In this document: piece by piece, positions 1-8,643 of the stretch
Layout of the letters: each line of letters opens with the position of its first letter
Position numbering within the stretch: position 1 is the stretch's first letter
NCBI RefSeq assembly: GCF_900104555.1
Contig: NZ_FNJU01000008.1
Span: 73,237-137,236, forward strand
DNA: 64,000 nucleotides
Source of the DNA: Litchfieldia salsa
GTDB lineage: Bacteria; Bacillota; Bacilli; Bacillales; Bacillaceae_L
Direction: 5' to 3'
Notes under the pieces: model-generated
What the model was told of the DNA's origin: nothing
Seen by the model: only the letters and a program-made list of their open reading frames with translations
Databases searched by the model: none
Position numbers and translations under genes: made by a program

Positions 1-2689
1 TACCACTTGTTCCGTATGTACCACCTTCTGGTTTTTCTTTTTTTGCATAGTTATCATACGTAAGGATCGTCTTCTCGGCGCTTTCTCCGACCATTGTAAT
101 AAACCGTTTATCTGCTGGCACCTTTACAACCTCTTTGTAAATACCATTTTTTATGAATATTTCCACTGGTTCTGTATTATTTGCTGGTACAGCATTAATG
201 GCTTCCTGAACAGTATGATAATCACCACTAGCATCCTTGGAAACAACCAGTTTGACAGTAATAGCCTTCAACTCTTCTGTAGCATCTCCCACTCTCTTCA
301 ATCCCCCTTCTACTAGTTTATGACCATATGAATCAACCAATTGATTCTCTAAAACTTCCACAAAAACATGGTCCTGGAAGTATCCAGTAGTCTTAGCTAT
401 TTCTAAAAGTTGCTTAGCATAACTACCTCCCCATGAATAACCGTTACGTCTTTCTTCCTCTATTTCTTGAATGGAATGCTTGATAACACCGTCCCTACCG
501 GAGAAAATCGGTTTATTGGTTCCAATCTCATAGAAACGGTACCAAGTCACTGCCTTTTCATCTTCCACAAAGTACACACCATTTGGATCTCTACTTACAT
601 ACCTAATCCCTTCAAGTTTTACTTCATCAAACCATTTCAAAGCCCCTTCAATTGCTACTTGAATTTCGGGAGTTTGGTTCGGGCGTGACATAAGAAACTT
701 AACAATACCAACAGATTCACTTCCAGAGATGGAAGGATGCTCATAGGCTCTTGCATGCTGTGGTTCATACGTAACAGGATCATGTTGAGCACACCATGCT
801 GTTAATTTTCCATCCACCTTAATTTGAGACTTCAATATATATCCAATCCCTTTTTCCATAGACTCTGTAAGTTTCTCCCTATATTGGTCACTAATCATGC
901 TTTCATCAAATGGGTAAGATTCAGTTAACAGGTCATCAAATAGTTCCAAAACATTGATCATCGCATTATCATTAAACGTAACATAGTTTGAATAATACAC
1001 TGAATCCTGTGGAGACTTTCCACGCTGTGGATATACTTGAGGCCAACCTCCAGTGTCATATTGCATATTTAATAAAAAGTCAATTCCCTTTAGTACACTT
1101 ACTTTCAGCTTCTCGTCCTTTGTTTCCTGATACACTTGAGAAATAAGGCGGATTTGATTAATGGTTGCATTATTATCAATCGTTCCTAATTCTTCTCCAT
1201 TTGGACCAAATTGTTTTGAACGTTTTTCCTGTCCATCCCAAGGACGGCTATATTCATTTTCCATGCTTTTTGTCCAACCACCATGGTCCATCTGCCATGA
1301 TATAAGATTCTCAGCCTGTTTTTTCAATTCATCGAGATTACCCGAGAATTCATTTTCAACATTGTTTACCACTTTACCTTTTTCTAAGGTATTTTGGACC
1401 TCATAAATAATAACAGTGTCACCAAATTTATTTTCTCCTACTGCAGCACGCGTAGGATACATATTACTCAAGGATGGATTTAAACTTTTAAAACTACCAC
1501 TTGCAGCCTTTATCGCTAATGCTTGCACATCAAAATCATCAAATTTTCCATTTAACATCACAGCTACTAATTTGCTTGATACTGCTTGTGCATTAACAAC
1601 ATGCACTTGTTTTTCTGAATGATCTACTTTATCAGCTACTTTTGCAAAGATCGCCTCCGCCTCACCAAAGGTCAAACGATTATGATCTCCAAATCCAGGT
1701 TTTGCTGACATATAACCATTTGATACAACCGCACCAACAGCAGCCTCACTATTTACTTTTTCGTTATTCTTCGCTTTGCCTGGTTTAAGGTCTAGTAGTG
1801 CAACAATCATTTCAGCCGCTTCTCTTCGAGTCACTTGATCATTGGGATGAATTTGACCATCGTTATCTGCAGAAACATAACCTTCTTGTTTTGCTGCTTG
1901 AAGTACATAACTCCACCAATTGTCTTTAGGTACTTCCCATACATTAGTCTCTGGACTAATATTTTTATAGATTTCTTGATGACTAAAGCCCATTACTCTA
2001 TTAATTAATGCAAACAATTCTACCTTTGTCATTTCAGCATCTTTAATTGGCTCTGCTACTGACACAATCCCAGCTTCTTTTAACTTCTTTAAGGTTACCC
2101 CATTTACAAGTTCTTCCATTGATACTTGTTTCACATCTACAGGTTTTGGACCATTATCTTCTGGTTCGGTTTTTAAATTGTGTATCCGTAGATGATCAAT
2201 ATTGGCACCCCCACTAAGGCCCTTTCCAGTAGCAATGATTACATTTTCACCGGCCTTAAGAGTAGTCTTTGTAGAAGCGGTTTTCCATGACATCCATTCC
2301 CCCGTAGAAGGAAATGCAAGTTCAACTTCAACAACCGTATTATTCACCTTTATCTCAGCAGGTCTATTATCTGTTGCACCATTGGCATACCTGAATACTA
2401 GTGTATACTCACCATCGGCTGGAACATCCGAAATTGTCCAAGTAATCGTCCCACCCGGTGCATTCGGCTTGTAATCAACGAACCCTGTACCCGTATAACC
2501 TAGATGCTGTGAATCAATTATTGCATCTACAATAACGGCATCTTCTGCTTCATAAATCAAATCGAATCCTTCTTCAGCACCCACAAAGAAAGCCCTTTCA
2601 TTTTGAAACAAGCTAAAAGTAATTGTTAATACAAGTAATACTGAAATCTTAAATAAATTCCATTTTTTTAAACTTATACCCGTCTTCAT
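1..2689 (-). CDS. Secreted S-layer-anchored pectate lyase (PL10) / pectin methylesterase fusion, 3' end cut by window
   Basis: An unbroken reading frame runs from an ATG at 2689 (ribosome binding site GGAGGGGAG) off the left edge, about 896 residues seen. It starts with a signal peptide (about 1-35), then a CBM35-like beta-sandwich opening with YEAEDA (about 40-175). SLH-type segments follow (about 190-330, TRREAAEMIVALLDL). Residues about 450-770 read as a family 10 pectate lyase (ISWQMDHGGWTKS, DNNATINQIRLISQVYQ, LLNMQYDTGGWPQVYPQ). From about residue 810 a new domain begins with DYHTVQEAINAVPANN, the usual start of a pectinesterase (CE8) beta-helix, and it is cut off. The likely role is cleavage and demethylation of pectin at the cell surface, held by SLH domains. 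Domain assignment rests on motif recognition; the lyase domain is the most certain. Confidence 0.85.
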   Translation of the reverse strand, partial: MKTGISLKKWNLFKISVLLVLTITFSLFQNERAFFVGAEEGFDLIYEAEDAVIVDAIIDSQHLGYTGTGFVDYKPNAPGGTITWTISDVPADGEYTLVFRYANGATDNRPAEIKVNNTVVEVELAFPSTGEWMSWKTASTKTTLKAGENVIIATGKGLSGGANIDHLRIHNLKTEPEDNGPKPVDVKQVSMEELVNGVTLKKLKEAGIVSVAEPIKDAEMTKVELFALINRVMGFSHQEIYKNISPETNVWEVPKDNWWSYVLQAAKQEGYVSADNDGQIHPNDQVTRREAAEMIVALLDLKPGKAKNNEKVNSEAAVGAVVSNGYMSAKPGFGDHNRLTFGEAEAIFAKVADKVDHSEKQVHVVNAQAVSSKLVAVMLNGKFDDFDVQALAIKAASGSFKSLNPSLSNMYPTRAAVGENKFGDTVIIYEVQNTLEKGKVVNNVENEFSGNLDELKKQAENLISWQMDHGGWTKSMENEYSRPWDGQEKRSKQFGPNGEELGTIDNNATINQIRLISQVYQETKDEKLKVSVLKGIDFLLNMQYDTGGWPQVYPQRGKSPQDSVYYSNYVTFNDNAMINVLELFDDLLTESYPFDESMISDQYREKLTESMEKGIGYILKSQIKVDGKLTAWCAQHDPVTYEPQHARAYEHPSISGSESVGIVKFLMSRPNQTPEIQVAIEGALKWFDEVKLEGIRYVSRDPNGVYFVEDEKAVTWYRFYEIGTNKPIFSGRDGVIKHSIQEIEEERRNGYSWGGSYAKQLLEIAKTTGYFQDHVFVEVLENQLVDSYGHKLVEGGLKRVGDATEELKAITVKLVVSKDASGDYHTVQEAINAVPANNTEPVEIFIKNGIYKEVVKVPADKRFITMVGESAEKTILTYDNYAKKEKPEGGTYGTSG

Positions 2690-2726
2690 TTACTCCCCTC
2701 CAAATTCTTAATAATTTTTCTAACAT

Positions 2727-2747
2727 CCCAAATTATAAAATTGGGAA
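2727..2747. promoter_or_regulatory. Palindrome upstream of the pectinase gene
   Basis: TCCCAA and TTGGGA arms are separated by nine A/T bases, 38-58 bp upstream of the pectinase start codon. It could be an operator or a leader hairpin. No regulator family is recognised. Confidence 0.25.
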
Positions 2748-2866
2748 GGGATTATAAATATAATCATCTTCTTAGAGCTAAGCATAAAGGACTAGCAAAT
2801 CCTCAATAATATTAGCAGATGAGCATCAAATGAAAGGATGAGCATGACCTTTTCACCAGGACTAAA

Positions 2867-2886
2867 GAGACGCGGGGACGGTTCTC
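2867..2886 (+). repeat. GGGACGGTTCTC dispersed repeat, copy 1
   Basis: GAGACGCGGGGACGGTTCTC. The same core recurs inverted at 3732 and elsewhere in the window. The copy abuts the stop codon of the neighbouring minus-strand gene. Confidence 0.75.
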
Positions 2887-3646
2887 ACGATTCACCATTG
2901 TCTAATAAATCTAGTGAATTCACTTTTGAAACAAAACCTAGCTCCTTCCATGCATTTTCTGTTGACCATGGTTTCTTAGGGTTATCAGACACCCCGTAAT
3001 AGGTCCCATACTTAACATTAGATTGTATTGCTAAATCAAATAGTCGTATCGTATCATCATGCGATAACAACGTATGGTGTAATCGTTCATCCTCCCTCAC
3101 CGTTTGATGCTCATCAGGGTGAACACTCCCTATCCGTAAGTTAATAATGGATAGATTATTACTTTCCTCTCTTGCTAGAATATGACCTATGTTTTCCGAA
3201 GCGAGCTTTAACACCCCATAAAGTCCACGTGAATATGGATAATCACTTATGTTGATCTCCCTACCTAATTTCGAGATCCCATTTGATTCGTAATAATCAG
3301 TTGTATGATTGCTACTTGCATAGACCACCTTCGGAATCCCTAATGTAATTGCTGCATGAAAAATATAGAAAGATGACATAAAATGAATATCTGTCATTTT
3401 ATGAAACTCATCCACATTTTCTAAATCGTTATCCGATTTAATGGTTAATAAATTTATTAGACATTCACAATCTTTTGGAATGCTCTCTATCAATAAATCA
3501 GGGTTTGTTGCATCAACTTGCACATAATTTTGACCCTGGTTAGGAGTTTTATCAAGAATGGTAAAGTCATATTTATCATGTAGCCCTTTTGTTAAAATAT
3601 TTCCTATTGTTCCTGCCCCACCAATGATGGTTACTTTTTTCTTCAT
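2885..3646 (-). CDS. NAD-dependent epimerase/dehydratase-type SDR, uronate dehydrogenase-like
   Basis: A 253-residue extended short-chain dehydrogenase. The N-terminus carries the Rossmann motif IIGGAGTIGN. The catalytic region has ASSNHT near residue 110 and YGVLK (the YxxxK pair) near residue 145. Later motifs LRIGS, LLSHDD and YYGVSDN are those I associate with bacterial uronate dehydrogenases, which oxidise galacturonate or glucuronate to the aldarolactone. That would suit the pectinase gene next door, though related Bacillus proteins are usually left as generic epimerases. The upstream in-frame ATG at 3652 directly abuts the GGAGG site; the ATG at 3646 has proper spacing, so I start there. 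The stop codon lies within one dispersed repeat, and an inverted copy sits upstream of the gene. Confidence 0.7.
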   Translation of the reverse strand: MKKKVTIIGGAGTIGNILTKGLHDKYDFTILDKTPNQGQNYVQVDATNPDLLIESIPKDCECLINLLTIKSDNDLENVDEFHKMTDIHFMSSFYIFHAAITLGIPKVVYASSNHTTDYYESNGISKLGREINISDYPYSRGLYGVLKLASENIGHILAREESNNLSIINLRIGSVHPDEHQTVREDERLHHTLLSHDDTIRLFDLAIQSNVKYGTYYGVSDNPKKPWSTENAWKELGFVSKVNSLDLLDNGES

Positions 3647-3731
3647 ATGCATCCTCCAGTCATTAATTACTAACTAAAATTTCCAAAGAGCTTCTAAAAA
3701 ATACACATTAAACGCTCTGGTAAATTTCCAT

Positions 3732-3752
3732 GAGACGCGAGAACCGTCCCCA
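3732..3752 (-). repeat. GGGACGGTTCTC dispersed repeat, copy 2 (inverted)
   Basis: GAGACGCGAGAACCGTCCCC, opposite in orientation to the copy at 2867. The two copies bracket the uronate-dehydrogenase-like gene. Confidence 0.75.
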
Positions 3753-3774
3753 CATATCATTCCTGTGCTGATTT

Positions 3775-3783
3775 TGATATAAT
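3775..3783 (+). promoter_or_regulatory. Extended -10 promoter for ppx
   Basis: TGATATAAT is a perfect extended -10 (TGnTATAAT) 30 bp before the ppx start codon. No good -35 is visible, which is tolerable for an extended -10. Confidence 0.45.
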
Positions 3784-3813
3784 GTGCATATTAATTAAGG
3801 GTGGTGCTACCGG

Positions 3814-5346
3814 GTGACTAAAGATAAGTATGGAATTATTGATATTGGTTCAAACACAATGAGACTGGTTATTTATAAGCGAAATAATAGTGGAAGATAC
3901 AAAGAGCTTGAAAATGTTAAATCTGTGTCACGTTTAAGAAATTACTTATCTAATGAATTCATACTTCACAAGGATGGAATAACTACTCTAATAAAAACCT
4001 TACAAAGTTTTTTAGAAGTAATCAAACATCATCAACTAACAGAGATGAAATGTGTAGCTACAGCTACGATTAGAATCGCTCAAAATCAAGACGAAATACT
4101 GAAAACTGTTAAAGAGCAAACAGGCTTTAACATAGAAATCCTCTCAGAGTATCAGGAAGCATTTTATGGTTACCTGGCAGTTATTAACTCGACCTCATTC
4201 AATTCAGGAATTACAGTTGATATTGGTGGGGGAAGTACAGAACTTACATACTTTCATGACCGGAAATTAATTAATTACCATAGCTTTCCTTTCGGGGCTT
4301 TATCACTCAAGCGACAGTTCATAAGTGGAAGTAAGCCTACTTTAGAAGAACTTCATAAACTAAAGGAATATATTACTGAACAATTCTCCTCTTTGGACTG
4401 GCTTTTAGAGAAGGAATTACCTATTATCGGTATTGGTGGTAGTGCCAGAAATCTCGCTCAAATTCACCAAGAGTGTATTGGGTACCCTATCTCAGGTGCA
4501 CATCAATACACAATGACCAAGCAAGAAGTGGATGAAATGCAACAATTCTTAGCTAATCTTACTTTTCCAGAACTACAACGAGTGGAAGGCTTGTCTAGAG
4601 ACCGAGCGGATATTATTCTTCCAGCAGTTGAAGTATTTAAATGCTTACTAGAACTTGTTCATTCCAACCAATTCATTTTAAGTAGAAAAGGCCTAAGAGA
4701 TGGAATATTCTACAATGAGAAGGTAACACCAGCAGGTGAAATAGGCTTCCCAAATGTCCTTGAAGAAAGCTTCTTAGAACTTTCAAGAGAATACGACATT
4801 GATGTCGAACATAATTTAGCAGTGTCAAAAAACGCAATTAAAATAACAGAATTGCTGAATAGTTTCGGTATAACTAACCTAAATGACCATGATATAGATA
4901 GAATGAAGCGCGCTGCACTCGTGTTTAACCTTGGTGATTACATTGATTCGGAGTCAAGTAGTCAACATACCTTTTATTTATTGGCTAACCGTACAATTGA
5001 TGGTTTATCACATAAAGAACGGGTAGCGATTGCTTTAATTGCTTCATTTAAGAGTAAAGCTGTTTTCAAGAGATATGTGACCCTTTTCGAGCATTGGTTT
5101 AGCAAAGAAGAACTTACTACTTACCGGCTAATAGGAGCAATTTTAAAATTTGCACATAGTCTCAACGCTACTAAAAGAAAAATTGTCCATTATATCGATC
5201 TTTCAATAGATAATGATGAGCTTATTTTTTCAATAACTTCTAACAAAAATTGGACTCCTGAACAATATCAGATTGAAAAACAAAAAAAACATTTAGAAAA
5301 ACATTTAAAGAAATTAATAACAGTTAACTTTAAAGAACAAGATTAA
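3814..5346 (+). CDS. ppx: Exopolyphosphatase, Ppx/GppA family
   Basis: A 510-residue protein of the ASKHA fold that releases phosphate from polyphosphate ends or hydrolyses pppGpp. The phosphate-binding loops are clear: IDIGSNTMRLVIY near residue 10 and VDIGGGSTELTYF near residue 140. A conserved IGIGGSARNLA segment lies near 205. The region after about 310 resembles the HD-like C-terminal extension of longer Ppx proteins. The start is GTG with AAGGGTGG about seven bases upstream. It is followed 170 bp later by ppk on the same strand, so the pair makes and breaks polyphosphate. Confidence 0.92.
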   Translation: MTKDKYGIIDIGSNTMRLVIYKRNNSGRYKELENVKSVSRLRNYLSNEFILHKDGITTLIKTLQSFLEVIKHHQLTEMKCVATATIRIAQNQDEILKTVKEQTGFNIEILSEYQEAFYGYLAVINSTSFNSGITVDIGGGSTELTYFHDRKLINYHSFPFGALSLKRQFISGSKPTLEELHKLKEYITEQFSSLDWLLEKELPIIGIGGSARNLAQIHQECIGYPISGAHQYTMTKQEVDEMQQFLANLTFPELQRVEGLSRDRADIILPAVEVFKCLLELVHSNQFILSRKGLRDGIFYNEKVTPAGEIGFPNVLEESFLELSREYDIDVEHNLAVSKNAIKITELLNSFGITNLNDHDIDRMKRAALVFNLGDYIDSESSSQHTFYLLANRTIDGLSHKERVAIALIASFKSKAVFKRYVTLFEHWFSKEELTTYRLIGAILKFAHSLNATKRKIVHYIDLSIDNDELIFSITSNKNWTPEQYQIEKQKKHLEKHLKKLITVNFKEQD

Positions 5347-5406
5347 ATACAACCCTGTCACTTTATTTAATATGCGAAATTAGCGATTTAATTATGATCA
5401 AATGCT

Positions 5407-5476
5407 TTTACAATTTAACGCTAAATTTACAATTTACCTAAAAATTTACAATAGCTTTACATTCATGTGATAAACT
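5407..5476 (+). promoter_or_regulatory. Pho-box-like TTTACA repeat array and promoter of ppk
   Basis: TTTACA occurs at 5407, 5426, 5445 and 5456, with TTTACC at 5433. The units at 5433, 5445 and 5456 follow an 11-12 bp period. Bacillus PhoP binds TT(A/T/C)ACA-like hexamers repeated about every 11 bp just upstream of a -10 box. A possible -10 (TAAACT) follows at 5471, and the ppk start is 46 bp beyond that. Phosphate control of ppk is inferred. Confidence 0.5.
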
Positions 5477-5516
5477 GGAAATTGTTAGAGAATTGTCGAA
5501 AAAGGGTGACTGCTAG

Positions 5517-7628
5517 ATGATTACGGTGCAAAAAGATACTAGAGAACTTAGTAAACCTAAGTATTATAATAATCGAGAATTAAGTTGGCTTGCTTTTAAC
5601 GAACGCGTGTTGGAAGAGGCACTTGACAAATGCAATCCTCTATTAGAAAGACTGAAATTCTTAGCTATTTTTAGCTCAAATCTTGACGAGTTTTTCATGG
5701 TCCGTGTAGCTGGTCTTAAAGATCAAGTAGAAGCAAGGTTTAACAAACCTGATAACAAAGCAGGTTTGACACCAAAGCAACAATTAAATGAAATCTCAAC
5801 TAAAACTCACAAGTTAGTCCAGTTGCAATATGAAACATTCAACAATGTTCTTTTACCAAAACTTCATGATGAAAATATTGAAATATTGAAAATGGACAAC
5901 TTATCTCAATCTCAACTTCATCAACTTGAATATTACTTTGATGAAGAAATATTCCCGGTTTTGACACCAATGGCGATTGATGCATACCGTCCCTTCCCCA
6001 AACTACTTAACAAGAGCTTAAATCTAGCCATTGTCATTAGCGATCCAAAAGTTCCGGAAGAAACTTGTCGAAAAACGGCGATCGTACAAGTACCAGCTGT
6101 GTTAAATCGCTTTGTACGTCTTACTTCCTCCTCAAGCAAGATTCAATTTGTATTATTGGAAGAAGTGATAAGTTACTTTATCAAAAAGTTATTTAAAGGA
6201 TTCACTATTGAATCAATCACTATGTTCCGAATTACAAGAAATGCAGATCTAACCATTCATGAAGAAGGTGCTCGCGATTTATTAAAAGAAATTGAAGAGG
6301 AACTAAAAAAACGCAAATGGGGTTCAGAAGTCAGACTTGAAATCCAACAACAGAACTATGATGAAAATATTATTAATTATTTATTAGAGGAGCTTGAGAT
6401 TCATAAAGATGATGTTTATGAGGTTAATGGTCCAATTGATCTGACAATCCTTTTTGATTTTTATAAAGAAGTATCAATAACGATGGAGCATCTCACATAT
6501 CAAACACTTATTCCACAACCACCAATGAATCTTAAATCAGAAGACGATATTTTTGATGTAGTTTCAAAGCGCGATGTGTTATTACATCATCCCTATGAAT
6601 CTTTTGAGCCTGTTGTTGAATTCATATCAAAGGCCGCAGATGACAAAGATGTACTAGCCATTAAGCAAACCTTGTACCGAGTTAGTGGAGACTCCCCTAT
6701 TATTGACGCATTAAAAAGGGCTGCAGCTAACGGCAAGCAAGTCACGGTACTAGTTGAACTAAAAGCTAGATTTGATGAGGAAAACAATGTCCAATGGGCC
6801 AAAGACCTTGAACAATCTGGATGTCATGTGATTTATGGAATGACCTACTTGAAAACACATAGCAAAATCACACTTGTTATTAGAAGAAAAAGCAATCGGA
6901 TAGAACGATATGTTCATCTTGGTACCGGAAACTATAATGATCAAACAGCAAAAGTATATACTGATATGGGATTGTTTACTTCCAAACGCAAATTCGGGAT
7001 TGACGCAACTAATTTCTTCAACTATCTAAGCGGCTATACAGAGAAACCTGAATTTCATCATTTGTCACTTGCGCCTTTTGATATAAAGCAGGACTTTATC
7101 AACCTAATTTCTGAAGAAATAAATTTCCACAAAAGATTTCGCAATGGGCGTATTATTGCCAAGATGAATTCTTTGACTGATAAAGATATTATTATGAAAT
7201 TGTATGAAGCTTCTGCTGTTGGTGTAAAAATTGATCTTATTATTAGAGGGATTTGTTGTTTGCGTCCGGGAATACGTGGAGTAAGCGAGAATATCAAAGT
7301 CCGAAGTATTGTTGGGCGTTTCTTAGAACATAGTCGGATTTATTATTTCCATCACAATGGAGAGAAGAAAACGTTTCTCTCCTCTGCTGATTTGATGACT
7401 AGGAATATGGAAAAAAGAGTTGAAATCTTGTTTCCCATTTTCGAAGGACATATTAAATTACGTATAAGTCAAATTCTTGATGCCCAATTAGCTGATAACG
7501 TAAAAGCTCGTGAGCAAGACGAGGAGGGTGTCTATCATTATGTATCACGAACCGATGTTGATCAATTTTTTGATAGCCAACAGTTCTTGTTTAATCAAGC
7601 CTATCAGGTAAAGGAAGATGAGGAATAA
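5517..7628 (+). CDS. ppk: Polyphosphate kinase 1
   Basis: A 703-residue PPK1, which polymerises the gamma phosphate of ATP into polyphosphate. The N-terminal domain opens with YYNNRELSWLAFNERVLEEA. The C-terminal half carries the two phospholipase-D-like lobes. The histidine of YVHLGTGNYND (about residue 467) corresponds to the phosphorylated histidine, and EHSRIYYFHHNGE (about 605) carries the second catalytic histidine. SSADLMTRNMEKRVE is also conserved. Length is normal. The start ATG has AAGGGTGA upstream. It lies downstream of ppx but has its own candidate Pho-type promoter. Confidence 0.96.
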   Translation: MITVQKDTRELSKPKYYNNRELSWLAFNERVLEEALDKCNPLLERLKFLAIFSSNLDEFFMVRVAGLKDQVEARFNKPDNKAGLTPKQQLNEISTKTHKLVQLQYETFNNVLLPKLHDENIEILKMDNLSQSQLHQLEYYFDEEIFPVLTPMAIDAYRPFPKLLNKSLNLAIVISDPKVPEETCRKTAIVQVPAVLNRFVRLTSSSSKIQFVLLEEVISYFIKKLFKGFTIESITMFRITRNADLTIHEEGARDLLKEIEEELKKRKWGSEVRLEIQQQNYDENIINYLLEELEIHKDDVYEVNGPIDLTILFDFYKEVSITMEHLTYQTLIPQPPMNLKSEDDIFDVVSKRDVLLHHPYESFEPVVEFISKAADDKDVLAIKQTLYRVSGDSPIIDALKRAAANGKQVTVLVELKARFDEENNVQWAKDLEQSGCHVIYGMTYLKTHSKITLVIRRKSNRIERYVHLGTGNYNDQTAKVYTDMGLFTSKRKFGIDATNFFNYLSGYTEKPEFHHLSLAPFDIKQDFINLISEEINFHKRFRNGRIIAKMNSLTDKDIIMKLYEASAVGVKIDLIIRGICCLRPGIRGVSENIKVRSIVGRFLEHSRIYYFHHNGEKKTFLSSADLMTRNMEKRVEILFPIFEGHIKLRISQILDAQLADNVKAREQDEEGVYHYVSRTDVDQFFDSQQFLFNQAYQVKEDEE

Positions 7629-7686
7629 AGAAGATTCCTCATCAATAACCCTTTTCAAGTTCTAATAGAAATTATAAAAGTCAACG

Positions 7687-7711
7687 CTAAGGGGAATACC
7701 TTAGGGTTTTT
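7687..7711 (+). terminator. Rho-independent terminator of ppk
   Basis: CTAAGG and CCTTAG arms with a six-base loop are followed by GGTTTTT, about 60 bp after the ppk stop. Confidence 0.6.
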
Positions 7712-7750
7712 GGTTAATATCAATGTTTCTCAGAGGTTATCTTGAAATGA

Positions 7751-7768
7751 AGCGCGAGAACCGTCCTA
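7751..7768 (-). repeat. GGGACGGTTCTC dispersed repeat, partial copy 3
   Basis: AGCGCGAGAACCGTCCTA keeps the GCGAGAACCGTCC core but loses the last bases. It lies between two converging genes. Confidence 0.55.
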
Positions 7769-7812
7769 TAAATCTTAAAGACTCTTATTGTTCCTGTGTT
7801 AGAAAATGAATA

Positions 7813-7852
7813 CAAAATAGGATAGGAAACCCCTTCATTCGGTTTCCTATCC
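7813..7852 (-). terminator. Terminator of the repeat-protein gene
   Basis: A perfect 12-bp stem (GGATAGGAAACC with its complement, nine-base loop) lies 13 bp past the stop codon. A TATTTT stretch follows on the minus strand. Confidence 0.7.
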
Positions 7853-7864
7853 ACAATTAGTTTT

Positions 7865-8407
7865 TTAGAATTGGTTGGGGATTGGATAAAACCCGCCTCG
7901 TCTAACTTCGCTAACTCTACCGAAATTAGGGGGATACGGAAAGTTCCACTCTCCTCCATTTGGACCTGGTAGTGGGCCCTCAAAATTCGGTGGGTATGGG
8001 AAATTCCAACCTCCTCCATTTGGGCCTGGTAATGGGCCCTCAAAATTCGGTGGATATGGGAAATTCCAACCTCCTCCATTTGGGCCTGGTAATGGGCCCT
8101 CAAAATTCGGTGGATATGGGAAATTCCAACCTCCTCCATTTGGGCCTGGTAATGGGCCCTCAAAATTCGGTGGATATGGGAAGTTCCAACCTCCTCCATT
8201 TGGGCCTGGTAATGGGCCCTCAAAATTCGGTGGATATGGGAAATTCCAACCTCCTCCATTTGGGCCTGGTAATGGGCCCTCAAAATTCGGTGGGTATGGG
8301 TTAATCCACCCCCCTCCAAAAATCGGTCCGGTGATATTTTGTTGCTGATATCTTGGCAATGTCATATTTAGATTGTATCCATTGTTATAATAAGTTTTAG
8401 GCTTCAT
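7865..8407 (-). CDS. Pro/Gly/Asn-rich tandem-repeat protein, possible spore surface protein
   Basis: A 180-residue protein. A 40-residue head (MKPKTYYNNGYNLNMTLPRY) is followed by six near-identical 20-residue units with the pattern NFEGPLPGPNGGGWNFPYPP, then a short tail. It has no signal peptide or membrane segment. The frame is chosen because it alone has a good ribosome binding site (GGAGGG, six bases before ATG). Repeats rich in Gly, Pro, Asn and aromatics resemble structural proteins of spore coats or exosporia. A CATAnnnTA sequence typical of sigma-K -10 boxes lies just upstream, so a spore-coat role is my guess; the family is not recognised. Confidence 0.65.
   Translation of the reverse strand: MKPKTYYNNGYNLNMTLPRYQQQNITGPIFGGGWINPYPPNFEGPLPGPNGGGWNFPYPPNFEGPLPGPNGGGWNFPYPPNFEGPLPGPNGGGWNFPYPPNFEGPLPGPNGGGWNFPYPPNFEGPLPGPNGGGWNFPYPPNFEGPLPGPNGGEWNFPYPPNFGRVSEVRRGGFYPIPNQF
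7921..8315. repeat. 60-bp tandem repeats inside the repeat-protein gene
   Basis: Six units of exactly 60 bp follow each other. The middle ones (about 7981-8280) differ at only a few positions and the outer ones are more diverged. Because 60 is a multiple of three, other frames also stay open here and give spurious ORFs. Confidence 0.95.
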
Positions 8408-8426
8408 GTTTTCCCTCCTACATGAA

Positions 8427-8435
8427 TACCTTATG
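8427..8435 (-). promoter_or_regulatory. Candidate sigma-K -10 box
   Basis: On the minus strand CATAAGGTA fits CATAnnnTA, about 20 bp before the start codon. The expected AC of the -35 box is not clear. Confidence 0.3.
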
Positions 8436-8643
8436 CACTCATTATGAATTCGCCACCCAGATAAATTGTTTTTTTTCCATCCCTAAAAAGATTTTGTGTT
8501 TTTGACTAGTCACAGCTAATTATAAATGATTGAATGTAGCCGAAGATGTGCGAATCTCTTTACCAGAGCGTTTTACTAAAAGCGCCTTCTTGATAGAGAG
8601 ATGGCCGTGTCACAATTATGATTCTACATATCCTACCACTTAT

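Noticed and set aside
467..2474. Several plus-strand frames of 60-90 codons
   Set aside because: They are antisense shadows of the continuous pectinase frame, which has coherent domains and a strong start site.
7960..8304. Plus-strand frame of 114 codons and a second minus-strand frame (7720-8319) across the tandem repeats
   Set aside because: They stay open only because the repeat unit is 60 bp, a multiple of three. Neither has a ribosome binding site; the frame starting at 8407 does.
7921..8315. Possible CRISPR array
   Set aside because: The units are contiguous without unique spacers and they translate into a regular protein repeat.
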